64,000 bases of DNA, from the NCBI RefSeq assembly GCF_900116375.1, contig NZ_UETB01000006.1, positions 145,231 to 209,230 of the forward strand, read 5' to 3'. The notes beneath the pieces are model-generated. The model was not told where the DNA came from, did no database searches, and was given only the letters and a program-made list of their open reading frames with translations. Positions 42,301 to 49,641 of the stretch are shown piece by piece; positions within the stretch are counted from its first letter, which is position 1, and every line of letters starts with the position of its first letter. The translations under genes were made by a program, and so were the position numbers. The DNA is from Georgenia satyanarayanai. GTDB taxonomy: Bacteria; Actinomycetota; Actinomycetes; Actinomycetales; Actinomycetaceae.

Positions 42301-44424
42301 GGCACTGAGCCAGGGCGCGGTGCTCACGACCTGGGCCACGGTGCCGGGCGTCGTGGCCTCGAGGGCGACCTCGCGTTCCTGCACCTGACCGCCCTCGGTG
42401 GCCGGCACCTCCAGGGCCTCCGGTGCCCACGTGAGGGCGTTCGTGTCATTGACCGTGGTGAAGGCGGTGTGGACCACGTGGGTCGTGCCGTCGGCGGTGA
42501 GCACCTCGACGGTGACCGTGTGCTCGCCGTCGGGGACGAGGGTCGTGTCGAAGGGTGCGGCGGCGTGGGTGACGGAGCCGGGGGCGAGGTCGAAGGGCGC
42601 TGTCGAGTCGGTGCGGAGCGGTGCCCCGGTGCGGTCGGGGTCGTCGACCCACCACGAGGTCGACGACACACCCTCGGTCTGGGCGAGGAAGGCGTAGATG
42701 TCACCGCTGACCGTACGGCCGGCGAGCGCCTCGGGGGAGCGCCGTTTCGCATCGACTCCCGTCACCACGTGGAACGGGGAGTCGTCCTGGACGGTGAGAG
42801 TCACCGGCACCGTGACGTCGGGCAGGTCCGGTGAGGACAGCACGAGCTCGCCGGTGTGCGTGCCCGGCGAGAGTCCCGTGGGGTCGGCAGTGGCCGTGAG
42901 CTGGGCGGGGGTGGCGGTCGTGGACGGGTCGGCACTCAGCCACGGCACGGAGGCCGAGACCGTGAGCGGCAGGGCCGAGTCGTCGCTGGCCGAGACCACC
43001 ACGGACGCGTCCACCGGAGCGCCGTCGGCGAGTGCCGTGACGGAGAGGGCGCCCGGGTCGACGACGAGGCCGGGGGCGGCGTCGACGAGGAAGGAGACCG
43101 TGAGCACGGCGGAGACCGCGCCGTCTGCCGTGGCGGTGAGGCGTCCGGTGTGCGTGCCGCCAGCCAGGCCTGAGGGGTCGACCCGCACCTCGACGGTGCC
43201 CGGGAGGGACACCGTCGACGACGTCACCGACAGCCACGGCGCGTCGCTGCTGAGCGAGGCGACGGTGCCCGCCTCGGTGGCCGTGAGGGCGACGCTCTGG
43301 ACCCCCGGTCCCTCAGCGGCCTCGACGACGAGCGAGTCAGGGTCCCAGACGAGGGCGTTGGAGCCGTTGCTGGTGACGAAGGTGGCCGTCGTGACGTGCT
43401 GGGCGCCGTCCGTCGTCGTCACGCGCGCCGTGATCGTGTGCTCACCGTCGGCCAGCGTGGTGGTGTCGAGCGGCTCGGCGCGGTGCCGCACGGAGCCGGG
43501 GGCGAAGTCGAAGGGCGCCGCGCCGTCGGTGCGCACGGGGGCGCCGCCCATGAGCGGGTCGTCCAGCCACCACGTGGTGGAGGTGACGTCCGTCTCCGGG
43601 GCGAGCAGGGGATAGATGTCTCCCGAGACCTCGGCGCCCTCGAGGGGGCTGGGGCTGGAGCGCTTGGCGTCCTGCCCGTGCATCACCGTGAAGTCCTCCA
43701 GGGGTGCGGCCGACACCGTGAGCGTCACGGTGACGGCCGTGCTGGGCAGGTCCGGGCTCTCGAGGGTGACCTCGGCCGTGTGCGTACCGACCGGGAGACC
43801 GGTCGCGGCGGTGAGCGAGACGGTTGCGGGCGTCGTCCCGCTCGAGGGGGCCACCGCCAACCAGTCGGCCGAGGCGGTGGCGGTGAAGGGGCGAGCGGTG
43901 CCGTCGGAGGTGGTCACGTCGACGGTCGTGCCGGTGTCAGCTCCGCCTTCCACGCTCGTGAGCGCGACATCGGACCGCGACGTGGTGAGGAGGGCAGCGA
44001 CGTCGTTGTCCGTGGTGAAGGTGGCCTCGCGCGTCACGACGCCGGCGCCGGTCGTCACCTGTGCGGTGATGGTGTGCTCGCCGTCGGGCAACGCCGCGGT
44101 GTCGAAGGGGGCCGAGGCGTGGGACGTGGAACCCGGCGCGTAGTCGAAGGGCGAGGTCGTGTCCGTCCGCACCGGCTGGCCGGCGGCAGTCGGGTCGTCG
44201 AGCCACCAGCTGACCGCGGTGACGCCGGCGTCAGCGGTGAGGAAGGGGTGGATGACACCGTCGACGGTCGCGCCGTCGAGCAGCTGGGGGGACCTGCGCT
44301 TCTGCTCGAGGCTGAAGGAGATCTGCGGGTCGTCGGCCGATGCTGCGGGCAGGGTGCCGACCAGGCTTGCGAGGAGGGTGAGGACGATGACGCCAGCCCA
44401 GCTGCGGGCCGTGGTGCGGGTCAT
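39334..44424 (-). CDS. giant secreted protein: three Ig/BACON-like tandems, a lectin-like domain and two predicted beta-propellers
   Basis: Exported protein of 1,696 aa inside the exopolysaccharide operon. A signal peptide (AGVIVLTLLASLVGTL, cleavage after PAASA near residue 29) is followed by three similar modules with the signature WWLDDP or WWVDDP (near residues 74, 282 and 590). Each contains PFD.APGS and DGEHT, and they alternate with BACON-like beta-sandwiches marked by PWLS and GTHTG. A lectin-like domain spans about 780-1000. The segment from about 1020 to 1390 (SMAYGPDGKLYV, FASGLRNTYDF) resembles soluble quinoprotein sugar-dehydrogenase propellers. The last 290 residues are kelch repeats (LYVVGG, YVAGG, LYVFGG, IVAVGG). 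Its ATG overlaps the preceding stop, so it is co-translated with the glycosyltransferases. Likely binds or modifies the polymer; activity unknown. Confidence 0.8.
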   Translation of the reverse strand: MTRTTARSWAGVIVLTLLASLVGTLPAASADDPQISFSLEQKRRSPQLLDGATVDGVIHPFLTADAGVTAVSWWLDDPTAAGQPVRTDTTSPFDYAPGSTSHASAPFDTAALPDGEHTITAQVTTGAGVVTREATFTTDNDVAALLTTSRSDVALTSVEGGADTGTTVDVTTSDGTARPFTATASADWLAVAPSSGTTPATVSLTAATGLPVGTHTAEVTLESPDLPSTAVTVTLTVSAAPLEDFTVMHGQDAKRSSPSPLEGAEVSGDIYPLLAPETDVTSTTWWLDDPLMGGAPVRTDGAAPFDFAPGSVRHRAEPLDTTTLADGEHTITARVTTTDGAQHVTTATFVTSNGSNALVWDPDSLVVEAAEGPGVQSVALTATEAGTVASLSSDAPWLSVTSSTVSLPGTVEVRVDPSGLAGGTHTGRLTATADGAVSAVLTVSFLVDAAPGLVVDPGALSVTALADGAPVDASVVVSASDDSALPLTVSASVPWLSADPSTTATPAQLTATADPTGLSPGTHTGELVLSSPDLPDVTVPVTLTVQDDSPFHVVTGVDAKRRSPEALAGRTVSGDIYAFLAQTEGVSSTSWWVDDPDRTGAPLRTDSTAPFDLAPGSVTHAAAPFDTTLVPDGEHTVTVEVLTADGTTHVVHTAFTTVNDTNALTWAPEALEVPATEGGQVQEREVALEATTPGTVAQVVSTAPWLSATTSQETTPATVDVLVNPAGLSAGVWHGELVATSAGAFTAVLPVTLVVGEPGGCAPVSCELIKVDTPYNLGFRYEAKGIIDVDGVGTGFTTLLPRPDGTEYLRDRLEVDLGEGTLDITGTPGSVKENTLDNALGVGFDGPTATTVLTATIAGPPATTRKYEQAGIWFGYDQNHVDRVALVSTPQGWRVEHVLEVDGTEVSRRNSPYLTIPSDVPVELSIRVDPGTRQATGYYRVGDGGQSALRSFDVPGEFFSFDAAGIDPLIGTRSFGGVFASSRSAAEHTEFRFSQFSVTGEHDPADVADYPFDRYSVPVPFPTSMAYGPDGKLYVQSMFGKIYILSFAPDGTVSDTQVVSTLGARLALGLAVDPASTPSNVIVWAGHSSPSADDGEADSSIVSRLSGPGLSYRSDVITGLPRSIANHGTNALHFGGDGRLYIAQGGNTGAGAPNTANTEFGDRAEQPLSAALLVADVKVPGFDGDCADLSDIYQSGDCDVAVFASGLRNTYDFVEHSNGHVYGPNNGLGVVGSYPPTAQAPCTGMGDTRPWTQGGHNPGNQNDVLNLIEEGRYYGHPNPSRGECVFTDGSYQDTEPLPTYTPPIGDLGANRSANGIIEFSGGAFCGALDHHLLITNYSVGDDITAVTLSADGRSVVRTQSIVGGFTDPLPIAQAPDGRIVVGEFAGSGGRITFLTPRDIGCWAEEAPLPVEVLDAGGVAIGDALYVVGGKGAAGHSTRAYRYDAPEGTWTRVADLPGPGVENPAVTTDGTHLLVVGGSTAPFSGAVATAWSYDPATDTWSPLPSMPTARGGATAQVVDGQVYVAGGMTADGGSTAVVERLDLASGTWHAAPPLTTARDNPGSAVVDGVLYVFGGRTRLSNGQTPMGTLGSMEALHPASGGGWVPRSSMPTARRTMATGVIDGRIVAVGGEARPDGLPFDATEVYDPATDEWTTARRVPTARHGAAAGVIDGHLHVVAGAQFAGAAASALHEVLTLP

Positions 44425-45377
44425 GAGGAACGCTCCGCTCGGGATGTGGAGGCGGCGGGTGTGGGGGTGCTGCGTGGGCCGGCGGGCGGGTCCACCCGCC
44501 GGCTGCTCTCGTCGCGCAGCCAGACGGTGCTGCCGCGTGCCACGGCCCACCGGGCACGGGCCCGTGCGAGAACTGCGGTACCGAGGAAGACGGTGACCGC
44601 GGGCAGGAGCGCGGGGTCTCGGCGGACGAGGGCGACCACGGTGCGCACGCCACCTCCGGCGCCGCGGAGCGGTGGCGCGTCCGGGTCGCCGGCGAGCTGC
44701 CGGTTGCCCGTCATCGCCCGCACCCGGCGGCGCAGCAGGTCCCCGTACGTTCGCGGGGGCCGGATGAGGACGTGCGCACCGGGGACGACGCGCAGCTCCT
44801 CGGGGGTGAAGCTCATCGCCGCGACGAGGTCGTCGGCCATCGTGTCGCGCCAGCCGGCGATGCGCCGGTGGCCGGCCTCGTCCACCGCGATGACGCCGCG
44901 GCCGTAGAGCTCGCGCTCGACCCCGGGGAGTCGGCACCACACCGAGTAGTACGCGCGTACCGGCCAGCTGGAGGCGGCGAGGTCGAGGCTGCGCTCGGGT
45001 CCCGCGGCGTGGACACCCGGCTCACTCAGCGCGGCGCCGAGCGCGGACAGGTCCCGGGTGCCGATGACGACGTCGGCGTCCACGTAGAAGCGGGGGAACC
45101 TGGAGACGTGCCGGTCGCCGAGGGCGAGCGCGTGCATCTTCGAGGGCACCGGTGTCTCGAGGACCCGGACACCCGGGAACGCCCGCGCGACCTCTGCGGT
45201 GGCATCCGTGCAGCCGTTCGCCACGACGACGACCTCGAGGTCGACGCCGCCGGCGGTGAGCGCCCGGAGGAGCCGGCCGATGACGGCCGCCTCGTCATGG
45301 GCGGGCACGACGACACACCCGAGCCCTGCCACCCCCGTGCCCGCGGGGATGGTGCGAGGGCTGTCAGTACGCGCCAT
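44421..45377 (-). CDS. glycosyltransferase family 2
   Basis: Predicted GT-A glycosyltransferase, 318 aa. CVVVPAHDEAAVIGRLLRAL (residues 21-40), VVVANGCTDAT (50-60) and FYVDADVVIG with D100/D102 form the donor site. HVLIRPPRTYGDLLRRRVRAM follows, and a short hydrophobic stretch lies near residue 265. The ATG at 45377 lies inside the end of the sugar-transferase gene (14-bp overlap), and its stop overlaps the start of the giant beta-propeller gene. It is probably the second step after the initiating transferase. Confidence 0.86.
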   Translation of the reverse strand: MARTDSPRTIPAGTGVAGLGCVVVPAHDEAAVIGRLLRALTAGGVDLEVVVVANGCTDATAEVARAFPGVRVLETPVPSKMHALALGDRHVSRFPRFYVDADVVIGTRDLSALGAALSEPGVHAAGPERSLDLAASSWPVRAYYSVWCRLPGVERELYGRGVIAVDEAGHRRIAGWRDTMADDLVAAMSFTPEELRVVPGAHVLIRPPRTYGDLLRRRVRAMTGNRQLAGDPDAPPLRGAGGGVRTVVALVRRDPALLPAVTVFLGTAVLARARARWAVARGSTVWLRDESSRRVDPPAGPRSTPTPAASTSRAERSS

Positions 45378-46830
45378 GGCCGCTCAGCACGGCGTGGGCC
45401 GTGCGCCACAGGATGAGGATGTCCATCCGGACCGACCAGTTGTCGGTGTACCGAAGGTCGAGGCGCACCGAGTGCTCGACCGAGAGGTTGGAGCGGCCAC
45501 TGACCTGCCACAGCCCGGTGAGGCCGGGCTTGACACGCATGCGCTGGTGCACGTCCCCGGTGAAGCGGTCGACCTCGGACTGCAGCGCCGGCCGCGGCCC
45601 CACGAGGGACATGTCACCCCGGACGACGTTCCACAGCTGAGGCAGCTCGTCGATCGACAGGCGCCGCAGCACCCGCCCGACCCGGGTCACACGAGGGTCC
45701 TCGCGGACCTTGAAGAGCATGCCGTTGCCCTCGTTGCGGTCGGACAGCTCGGCCAGGCGTGCCTCGGCGTCGGTGTACATCGAGCGGAGCTTGTACATGG
45801 TGAAGGGGCGACCGTTCAGACCGACGCGGGTCTGCGCGAAGAAGGCAGGCCCGGGGGAGGTGAGCCGCACGGCGACAGCGGCGGGCACGACGATGAGAAG
45901 GGCCGCGAGCAGGAGCAGACCGCCGAGCACACGGTCGAAGACCGCCTTGGACCACAGCGAAGGACGGGGAGGCGTGAGCGCAACGCCGAGCAGCGGGGTC
46001 CCGCCCAGCGACTCGAGCCGCAGCCGACGCGGCACCACCTCGGCGATCGCGGGCAGCACGAGGAGCTCGGCGGAGAGCGGTGCCAGCTGCCAGCCGAGGC
46101 GGCGCAGGTCGGCCGCCTCCATCGCCCCGCCCGAGACGACGACGGCGTCGATGTCGAGGGTCCGCACGAGGTCGGGGATGTCGGCGTAGCGTCCGAGGAC
46201 GGGGCTGCGGCTGGCGATGTCGTCGGTCGTCGGCGTGCACACCCCGACGACGACGAGCCCGTGGGACTGCGCCTCGTCGAGGACGTCGAAGAGGTGGCTG
46301 AGACCGTCCAGCGGGCCGACGACGAGTGTGCGACGCAGGAAGGTGCCGCGCGCGCGCAGCCGCCGCAGGACAGGACGGGCCAGGAGGCGGGCAAGCGCGG
46401 CCAGTGAGACCGAGAGGGCGAGTGCCTCGAAGAAGAGCGACCGGGGCACCTGCACGACGCCGAGGTAGTGGACGACCAGCGAGACGAGAGCGAGGACCCC
46501 GGCCGCGCGCACGACGCTGGAAAGACCCTCGGCCGTCGAGGCCGCGCACGCCGCTCGGTAGCCGCGGCACGCCAGCACGGTCAGGACGAAGCCCACGCCC
46601 GCAGCGACGGCGAGGGCCGCCACCATGCCGGGCTCGTGCTCCTGCCGGACACGGAGCGCGACCGCGAGCGCGGTGAGGCCGAGGTCCGCCACGGCGAGGA
46701 CGGCGAGGTATCGGGTGACCGCGGAGCGCCACGGCATGCCCGACCGGGCCGCACGCAGCGGCTCGCGGGTCACGGCGGTGGGCGGGAGCGCCTGGTCGTC
46801 GTCGTGGTAGCGGTCGGTGCGCAAGGTCAT
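45364..46830 (-). CDS. initiating undecaprenyl-phosphate sugar transferase (WbaP/polyprenyl glycosylphosphotransferase family)
   Basis: Predicted enzyme that starts repeat-unit synthesis by loading a sugar-1-phosphate onto the lipid carrier, 488 aa. The N-terminal half has several membrane spans and a central Rossmann-like domain (TLVVGPLDGLSHLFDVLDEA). The C-terminal third is the catalytic sugar-transferase domain: KAVFDRVLGGLLLLAALL, TSPGPAFFAQTRVG, YKLRSMYTDA, SIDELPQLWNVVRGDMSLVG and PGLTGLWQVSGRS. The first gene of the minus-strand operon. ATG at 46830 is used; a GTG three codons earlier (46839) is possible. Neither has a clear ribosome binding site. Confidence 0.88.
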   Translation of the reverse strand: MTLRTDRYHDDDQALPPTAVTREPLRAARSGMPWRSAVTRYLAVLAVADLGLTALAVALRVRQEHEPGMVAALAVAAGVGFVLTVLACRGYRAACAASTAEGLSSVVRAAGVLALVSLVVHYLGVVQVPRSLFFEALALSVSLAALARLLARPVLRRLRARGTFLRRTLVVGPLDGLSHLFDVLDEAQSHGLVVVGVCTPTTDDIASRSPVLGRYADIPDLVRTLDIDAVVVSGGAMEAADLRRLGWQLAPLSAELLVLPAIAEVVPRRLRLESLGGTPLLGVALTPPRPSLWSKAVFDRVLGGLLLLAALLIVVPAAVAVRLTSPGPAFFAQTRVGLNGRPFTMYKLRSMYTDAEARLAELSDRNEGNGMLFKVREDPRVTRVGRVLRRLSIDELPQLWNVVRGDMSLVGPRPALQSEVDRFTGDVHQRMRVKPGLTGLWQVSGRSNLSVEHSVRLDLRYTDNWSVRMDILILWRTAHAVLSGHGAY

Positions 46831-46921
46831 CGTGACCACCCCGCAAGGAGGGAGGGACGGGAGAGCGGCTGGGCCGGTGCAGGCGTGGAGGTGGCGGGCC
46901 GCTGGGCGTGGGGAGGGATGT

Positions 46922-46929
46922 TCACGTGA
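46922..46929. promoter_or_regulatory. TCACGTGA palindrome, copy 1
   Basis: An 8-bp perfect palindrome with a CACGTG core, 92 bp upstream of the minus-strand operon start. The identical octamer recurs at 47214-47221. Shared sites on both sides of a divergent region suggest a common regulator. Confidence 0.4.
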
Positions 46930-47212
46930 GAAGTTCGCCCTCCGTCGCTCGTCGCAGTCTGAGCCGGTCGGACGGGACGACGTTGGCTCGCCCGAGCAGC
47001 CGTCTCAACATGGCACGAGGGTTGAGGGCCGTTAAGGATGACCGCCGGGTGACGCCACGGGGATGAGGTGTGCCGCGAGGGTGACTGGGCTGCCGGCGTC
47101 CTCGTGCCCTCGGCCTCAGCTCACCCTGGTGCTCACCCCACCCTCCGCCGCCCGATCAGCTCGTCGTCATCCTGCGGGACGCGGCGGGAGCGGCGGGCTG
47201 GATGCTGTGCTT

Positions 47213-47222
47213 GTCACGTGAC
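47213..47222. promoter_or_regulatory. GTCACGTGAC palindrome, copy 2
   Basis: A 10-bp perfect palindrome containing the same TCACGTGA octamer as copy 1, 207 bp upstream of the Wzz-type gene. It is a candidate operator of the plus-strand polysaccharide operon. Confidence 0.4.
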
Positions 47223-47370
47223 GGGCACCACTCCCGACGTGGATGGCGCCCGCATGGCTCGGCCCGTCGTTGGCACCGCCCGGTCAGCGACAGGCTGAGG
47301 GCCGCCCACGGGTCGATGACGGACCGACGCCCGTGATCGGCAGGGCCGTCTGGCCCGACCGGGTGGCCGA

Positions 47371-47396
47371 CGGGTGGGGACATCAGTCCCCACCCG
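47371..47396 (+). promoter_or_regulatory. perfect 11-bp hairpin in the leader of the Wzz-type gene
   Basis: CGGGTGGGGAC (47371-47381) pairs with GTCCCCACCCG (47386-47396) around the tetraloop ATCA. It ends 23 nt before the GGAGG ribosome binding site of the next gene. It could be an attenuator-type terminator or a DNA operator. Confidence 0.5.
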
Positions 47397-47429
47397 TCCC
47401 CACCTCGACCACGCACAACGGAGGCCACA

Positions 47430-48140
47430 GTGGATGTCTGGCGGATCACGGTGGCGACCCTGCGCCGGTGGTACATATTTCTGCCTCTCCTCGCACTCAC
47501 GGCCGGGGCGGTCCAGGTCGTCGGCGCAGGGGTGGCGCCTGAGTACGAGGTGGCCGGCACTGCTCTCATCACGCCCGGCAGCGCGCCGGCGCCCGTGCCC
47601 AACCCCTACGGCGGGGAGTCGCAAGCCAACGCGGCGGTCGCGATCGTCCTCAACAGCGGCGAGATGCGAGCCCGGGCGCAGGCCGAGGGGCTGCTCCCCA
47701 CCTACGAGGTGGCCAACCAGTCACGGAGCACGATCATGAACGTGACCGTGCGCGGTGGCGACGCCGAGCAGGCCGTGGCGACGGCCGGGTACGTCTTCGG
47801 GCTCGCGGTCGAGGAGCTCGAGACGCGTCAGTCGAGCGCCGGGATCCCGCCCGCTGCCCAGTACGGGCTCGATGTCCTCGCGGCTCCCTCCCTCCAAGCC
47901 GTCGTCTACGACGGCAAGCTCCAGGTGCAGGCCGTCACTGGGCTGCTCGGAGCCAGTGTGGCACTCGTCGTCGCAGTGCTCTTCGACGACATCGTCGGGA
48001 TCGTCCGCCGTCGTCGTGCCCGCAGGCGCGCACGCGCGGCGCTGCCGTCCGTACCGACCTCCGAGGGGCTTCCGGACTGGCCCGAGGACGCGGAGCAAGC
48101 GGTGAAGCTGCGTCGGGACCGCGACCACGCCCACGCCTAG
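47430..48140 (+). CDS. Wzz-type polysaccharide co-polymerase / chain-length protein
   Basis: Predicted membrane protein of 236 aa. A first transmembrane span (FLPLLALTAGAVQVVGAG, about residues 17-34) follows a short cytoplasmic stretch. An extracytoplasmic domain of about 140 residues comes next, then a second span (VTGLLGASVALVVAVLFDD, about 172-190) and a basic cytoplasmic tail. This is the layout of Wzz-domain proteins without a kinase domain. The start is GTG at 47430 with GGAGG 5 nt upstream. It is the first gene of the plus-strand operon with the polymerase; it probably sets chain length. Confidence 0.75.
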   Translation: MDVWRITVATLRRWYIFLPLLALTAGAVQVVGAGVAPEYEVAGTALITPGSAPAPVPNPYGGESQANAAVAIVLNSGEMRARAQAEGLLPTYEVANQSRSTIMNVTVRGGDAEQAVATAGYVFGLAVEELETRQSSAGIPPAAQYGLDVLAAPSLQAVVYDGKLQVQAVTGLLGASVALVVAVLFDDIVGIVRRRRARRRARAALPSVPTSEGLPDWPEDAEQAVKLRRDRDHAHA

Positions 48141-48141
48141 C

Positions 48142-49641
48142 ATGCGATCGTTGCGAGGTACGCGCCGGCCTGAGAGCCTCGACTTCGAGCCGGTGCTGCT
48201 GCGCCGGCCGGCCGGCGCGGGGGAGTGGCGGCCGGTACTGCTGCGGCGTCGCCGGATCAGCACCCTCGGCCTTCTCGTCGTCTTCCTCGTTCTGCAGTTC
48301 CTCATCCCCGCACGGCTCGTCATCGGCGGCCTCGGGTCGGTGGGGCGCCCGTCCGTCGCCGTCGGCATCCTCCTGGCCTTCCTCTGGTGCGTCTGGATGC
48401 GGCGCCCTCAGCGGTTGCCCGGAGGTCGGCAGCCCGTCCGCTGGTTACTCGCGGCCTACCTCGTCGTCCAGCTCATCGGTTACGCGGTCGGCTACGACCG
48501 GCTCCTCCCGCAGGTCGAGGCGAACGCCGCCGGCCGTTGGCTGATCTTCTCCATCGCGATGGTCGGGGTGGCGCTCGCGGTGACGGACGGGCTCGTCTCT
48601 CGGCGGCAGCTCGACACGTTGCTGCACACCCTCGTGGGCCTGGCCGCCGCCATGGCGAGCGTCGGCATCCTGCAGTTCTTCCGGATCGTCGACCTCACCC
48701 GGTACATCCGTATCCCGGGGCTGCGGCACAACTCCGCACTCATCGGTGTCGGCGCACGCGGCGACGGCGAGTTCGCACGCGTGGCCGGCACGGCCAACCA
48801 CTACATCGAGTTCGGCGTCGTCCTGGCTCTCGTCCTGCCGCTCGCCCTCCACTACGCCTTCTTCGCGCCGCCCGGCCGGGCACGCGTCCTGCACTGGGGG
48901 TCCGTGGTGCTCATCGCGTCCGCGATCCCGCTGTCGATCTCCCGCTCAGCGATGCTGACGGTCGCGGCCTCGATGATCCTGCTCGGCGTGGTGTGGCCGT
49001 GGCGGCGGAGGTACAACGTCCTGGTCGTCGCCCTCGTCGGCACCGCGGTCTTCCACCTCGTCAACCGCGGGGTGCTCGGCACCATCCGCTCGCTGTTCAC
49101 CAATCTGGACAACGATCCCAGCGTTCAGAACCGTATCGCCGACCAGGGCTTCGTCCAGCGCATGTTCGAGGCCCGACCCTGGCTCGGGCGCGGAGCCGGG
49201 ACGGTCATTCCCGAGCGGTACATCCTGCTGGACAACCAGCTCTACGGGACGCTGGTAGGTGGCGGAGTGCTGGGTGTGGTGGCGCTCCTAGCCCTCTTCG
49301 TCGTCCCGTACTTCCTGGCTCGTAGTGTCCGGCTCCGCGCCACGAGTGAGGAAGCCAGGCATCTCGGGCAGGCGCTCGCGGCGGTCTTTCCCGCCGGAGT
49401 GCTCGCGAGCGGCACGTTCGACTCCTTCGGCTTCGCGACTTTCGTCGGGACGACCTTCATCTGTGTCGGCGCCGTGGGCGCACTGTGGAGACTCGAGGGG
49501 ATCGCACGGAGAGGACCGGTCCAGGGTCACGGGGGACCGTACGTAGCCACGCCACTGTTCTTCGACGTCGCCGGACGACTGCGTCCTGCGGGGGAGAGGA
49601 GTCGCAGCGAGGCCGCATCGACGCAGAAGGTGGCTCCATGA
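48142..49641 (+). CDS. O-antigen ligase/polymerase family membrane protein (Wzy-like)
   Basis: Predicted polysaccharide polymerase or ligase, 499 aa with about 10-12 hydrophobic spans. The large loop carries the family-typical GTANHYIEFG and, after SISRSAMLTVAA, the RNRIADQ-like region VQNRIADQGF and PWLGRGAGTV. It lies 1 bp after the Wzz-type gene, and its stop overlaps the next glycosyltransferase start (ATGA). With the flippase it points to a Wzx/Wzy-dependent assembly route. Confidence 0.85.
   Translation: MRSLRGTRRPESLDFEPVLLRRPAGAGEWRPVLLRRRRISTLGLLVVFLVLQFLIPARLVIGGLGSVGRPSVAVGILLAFLWCVWMRRPQRLPGGRQPVRWLLAAYLVVQLIGYAVGYDRLLPQVEANAAGRWLIFSIAMVGVALAVTDGLVSRRQLDTLLHTLVGLAAAMASVGILQFFRIVDLTRYIRIPGLRHNSALIGVGARGDGEFARVAGTANHYIEFGVVLALVLPLALHYAFFAPPGRARVLHWGSVVLIASAIPLSISRSAMLTVAASMILLGVVWPWRRRYNVLVVALVGTAVFHLVNRGVLGTIRSLFTNLDNDPSVQNRIADQGFVQRMFEARPWLGRGAGTVIPERYILLDNQLYGTLVGGGVLGVVALLALFVVPYFLARSVRLRATSEEARHLGQALAAVFPAGVLASGTFDSFGFATFVGTTFICVGAVGALWRLEGIARRGPVQGHGGPYVATPLFFDVAGRLRPAGERSRSEAASTQKVAP

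Larger units (their letters stand above)
46831..47429. other. 599-bp divergent intergenic region controlling both polysaccharide operons
   Basis: No credible gene lies here; small open frames have neither ribosome binding sites nor recognisable products. The region holds two copies of the palindrome TCACGTGA (46922-46929 and 47214-47221) and a perfect 11-bp hairpin at 47371-47396 just before the Wzz-type gene. It must contain the promoters of the minus-strand (46830) and plus-strand (47430) operons, but I could not assign -35/-10 pairs confidently. Confidence 0.6.

Noticed and set aside
38785..42834. A 1,349-codon plus-strand frame across the pyruvyl transferase and beta-propeller genes
   Set aside because: It crosses an operon boundary, lacks a ribosome binding site and shows no recognisable domain. 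The minus-strand genes are well supported.
46831..47429. Small open frames in the divergent region
   Set aside because: They lack ribosome binding sites and third-position GC bias, and no product is recognisable.
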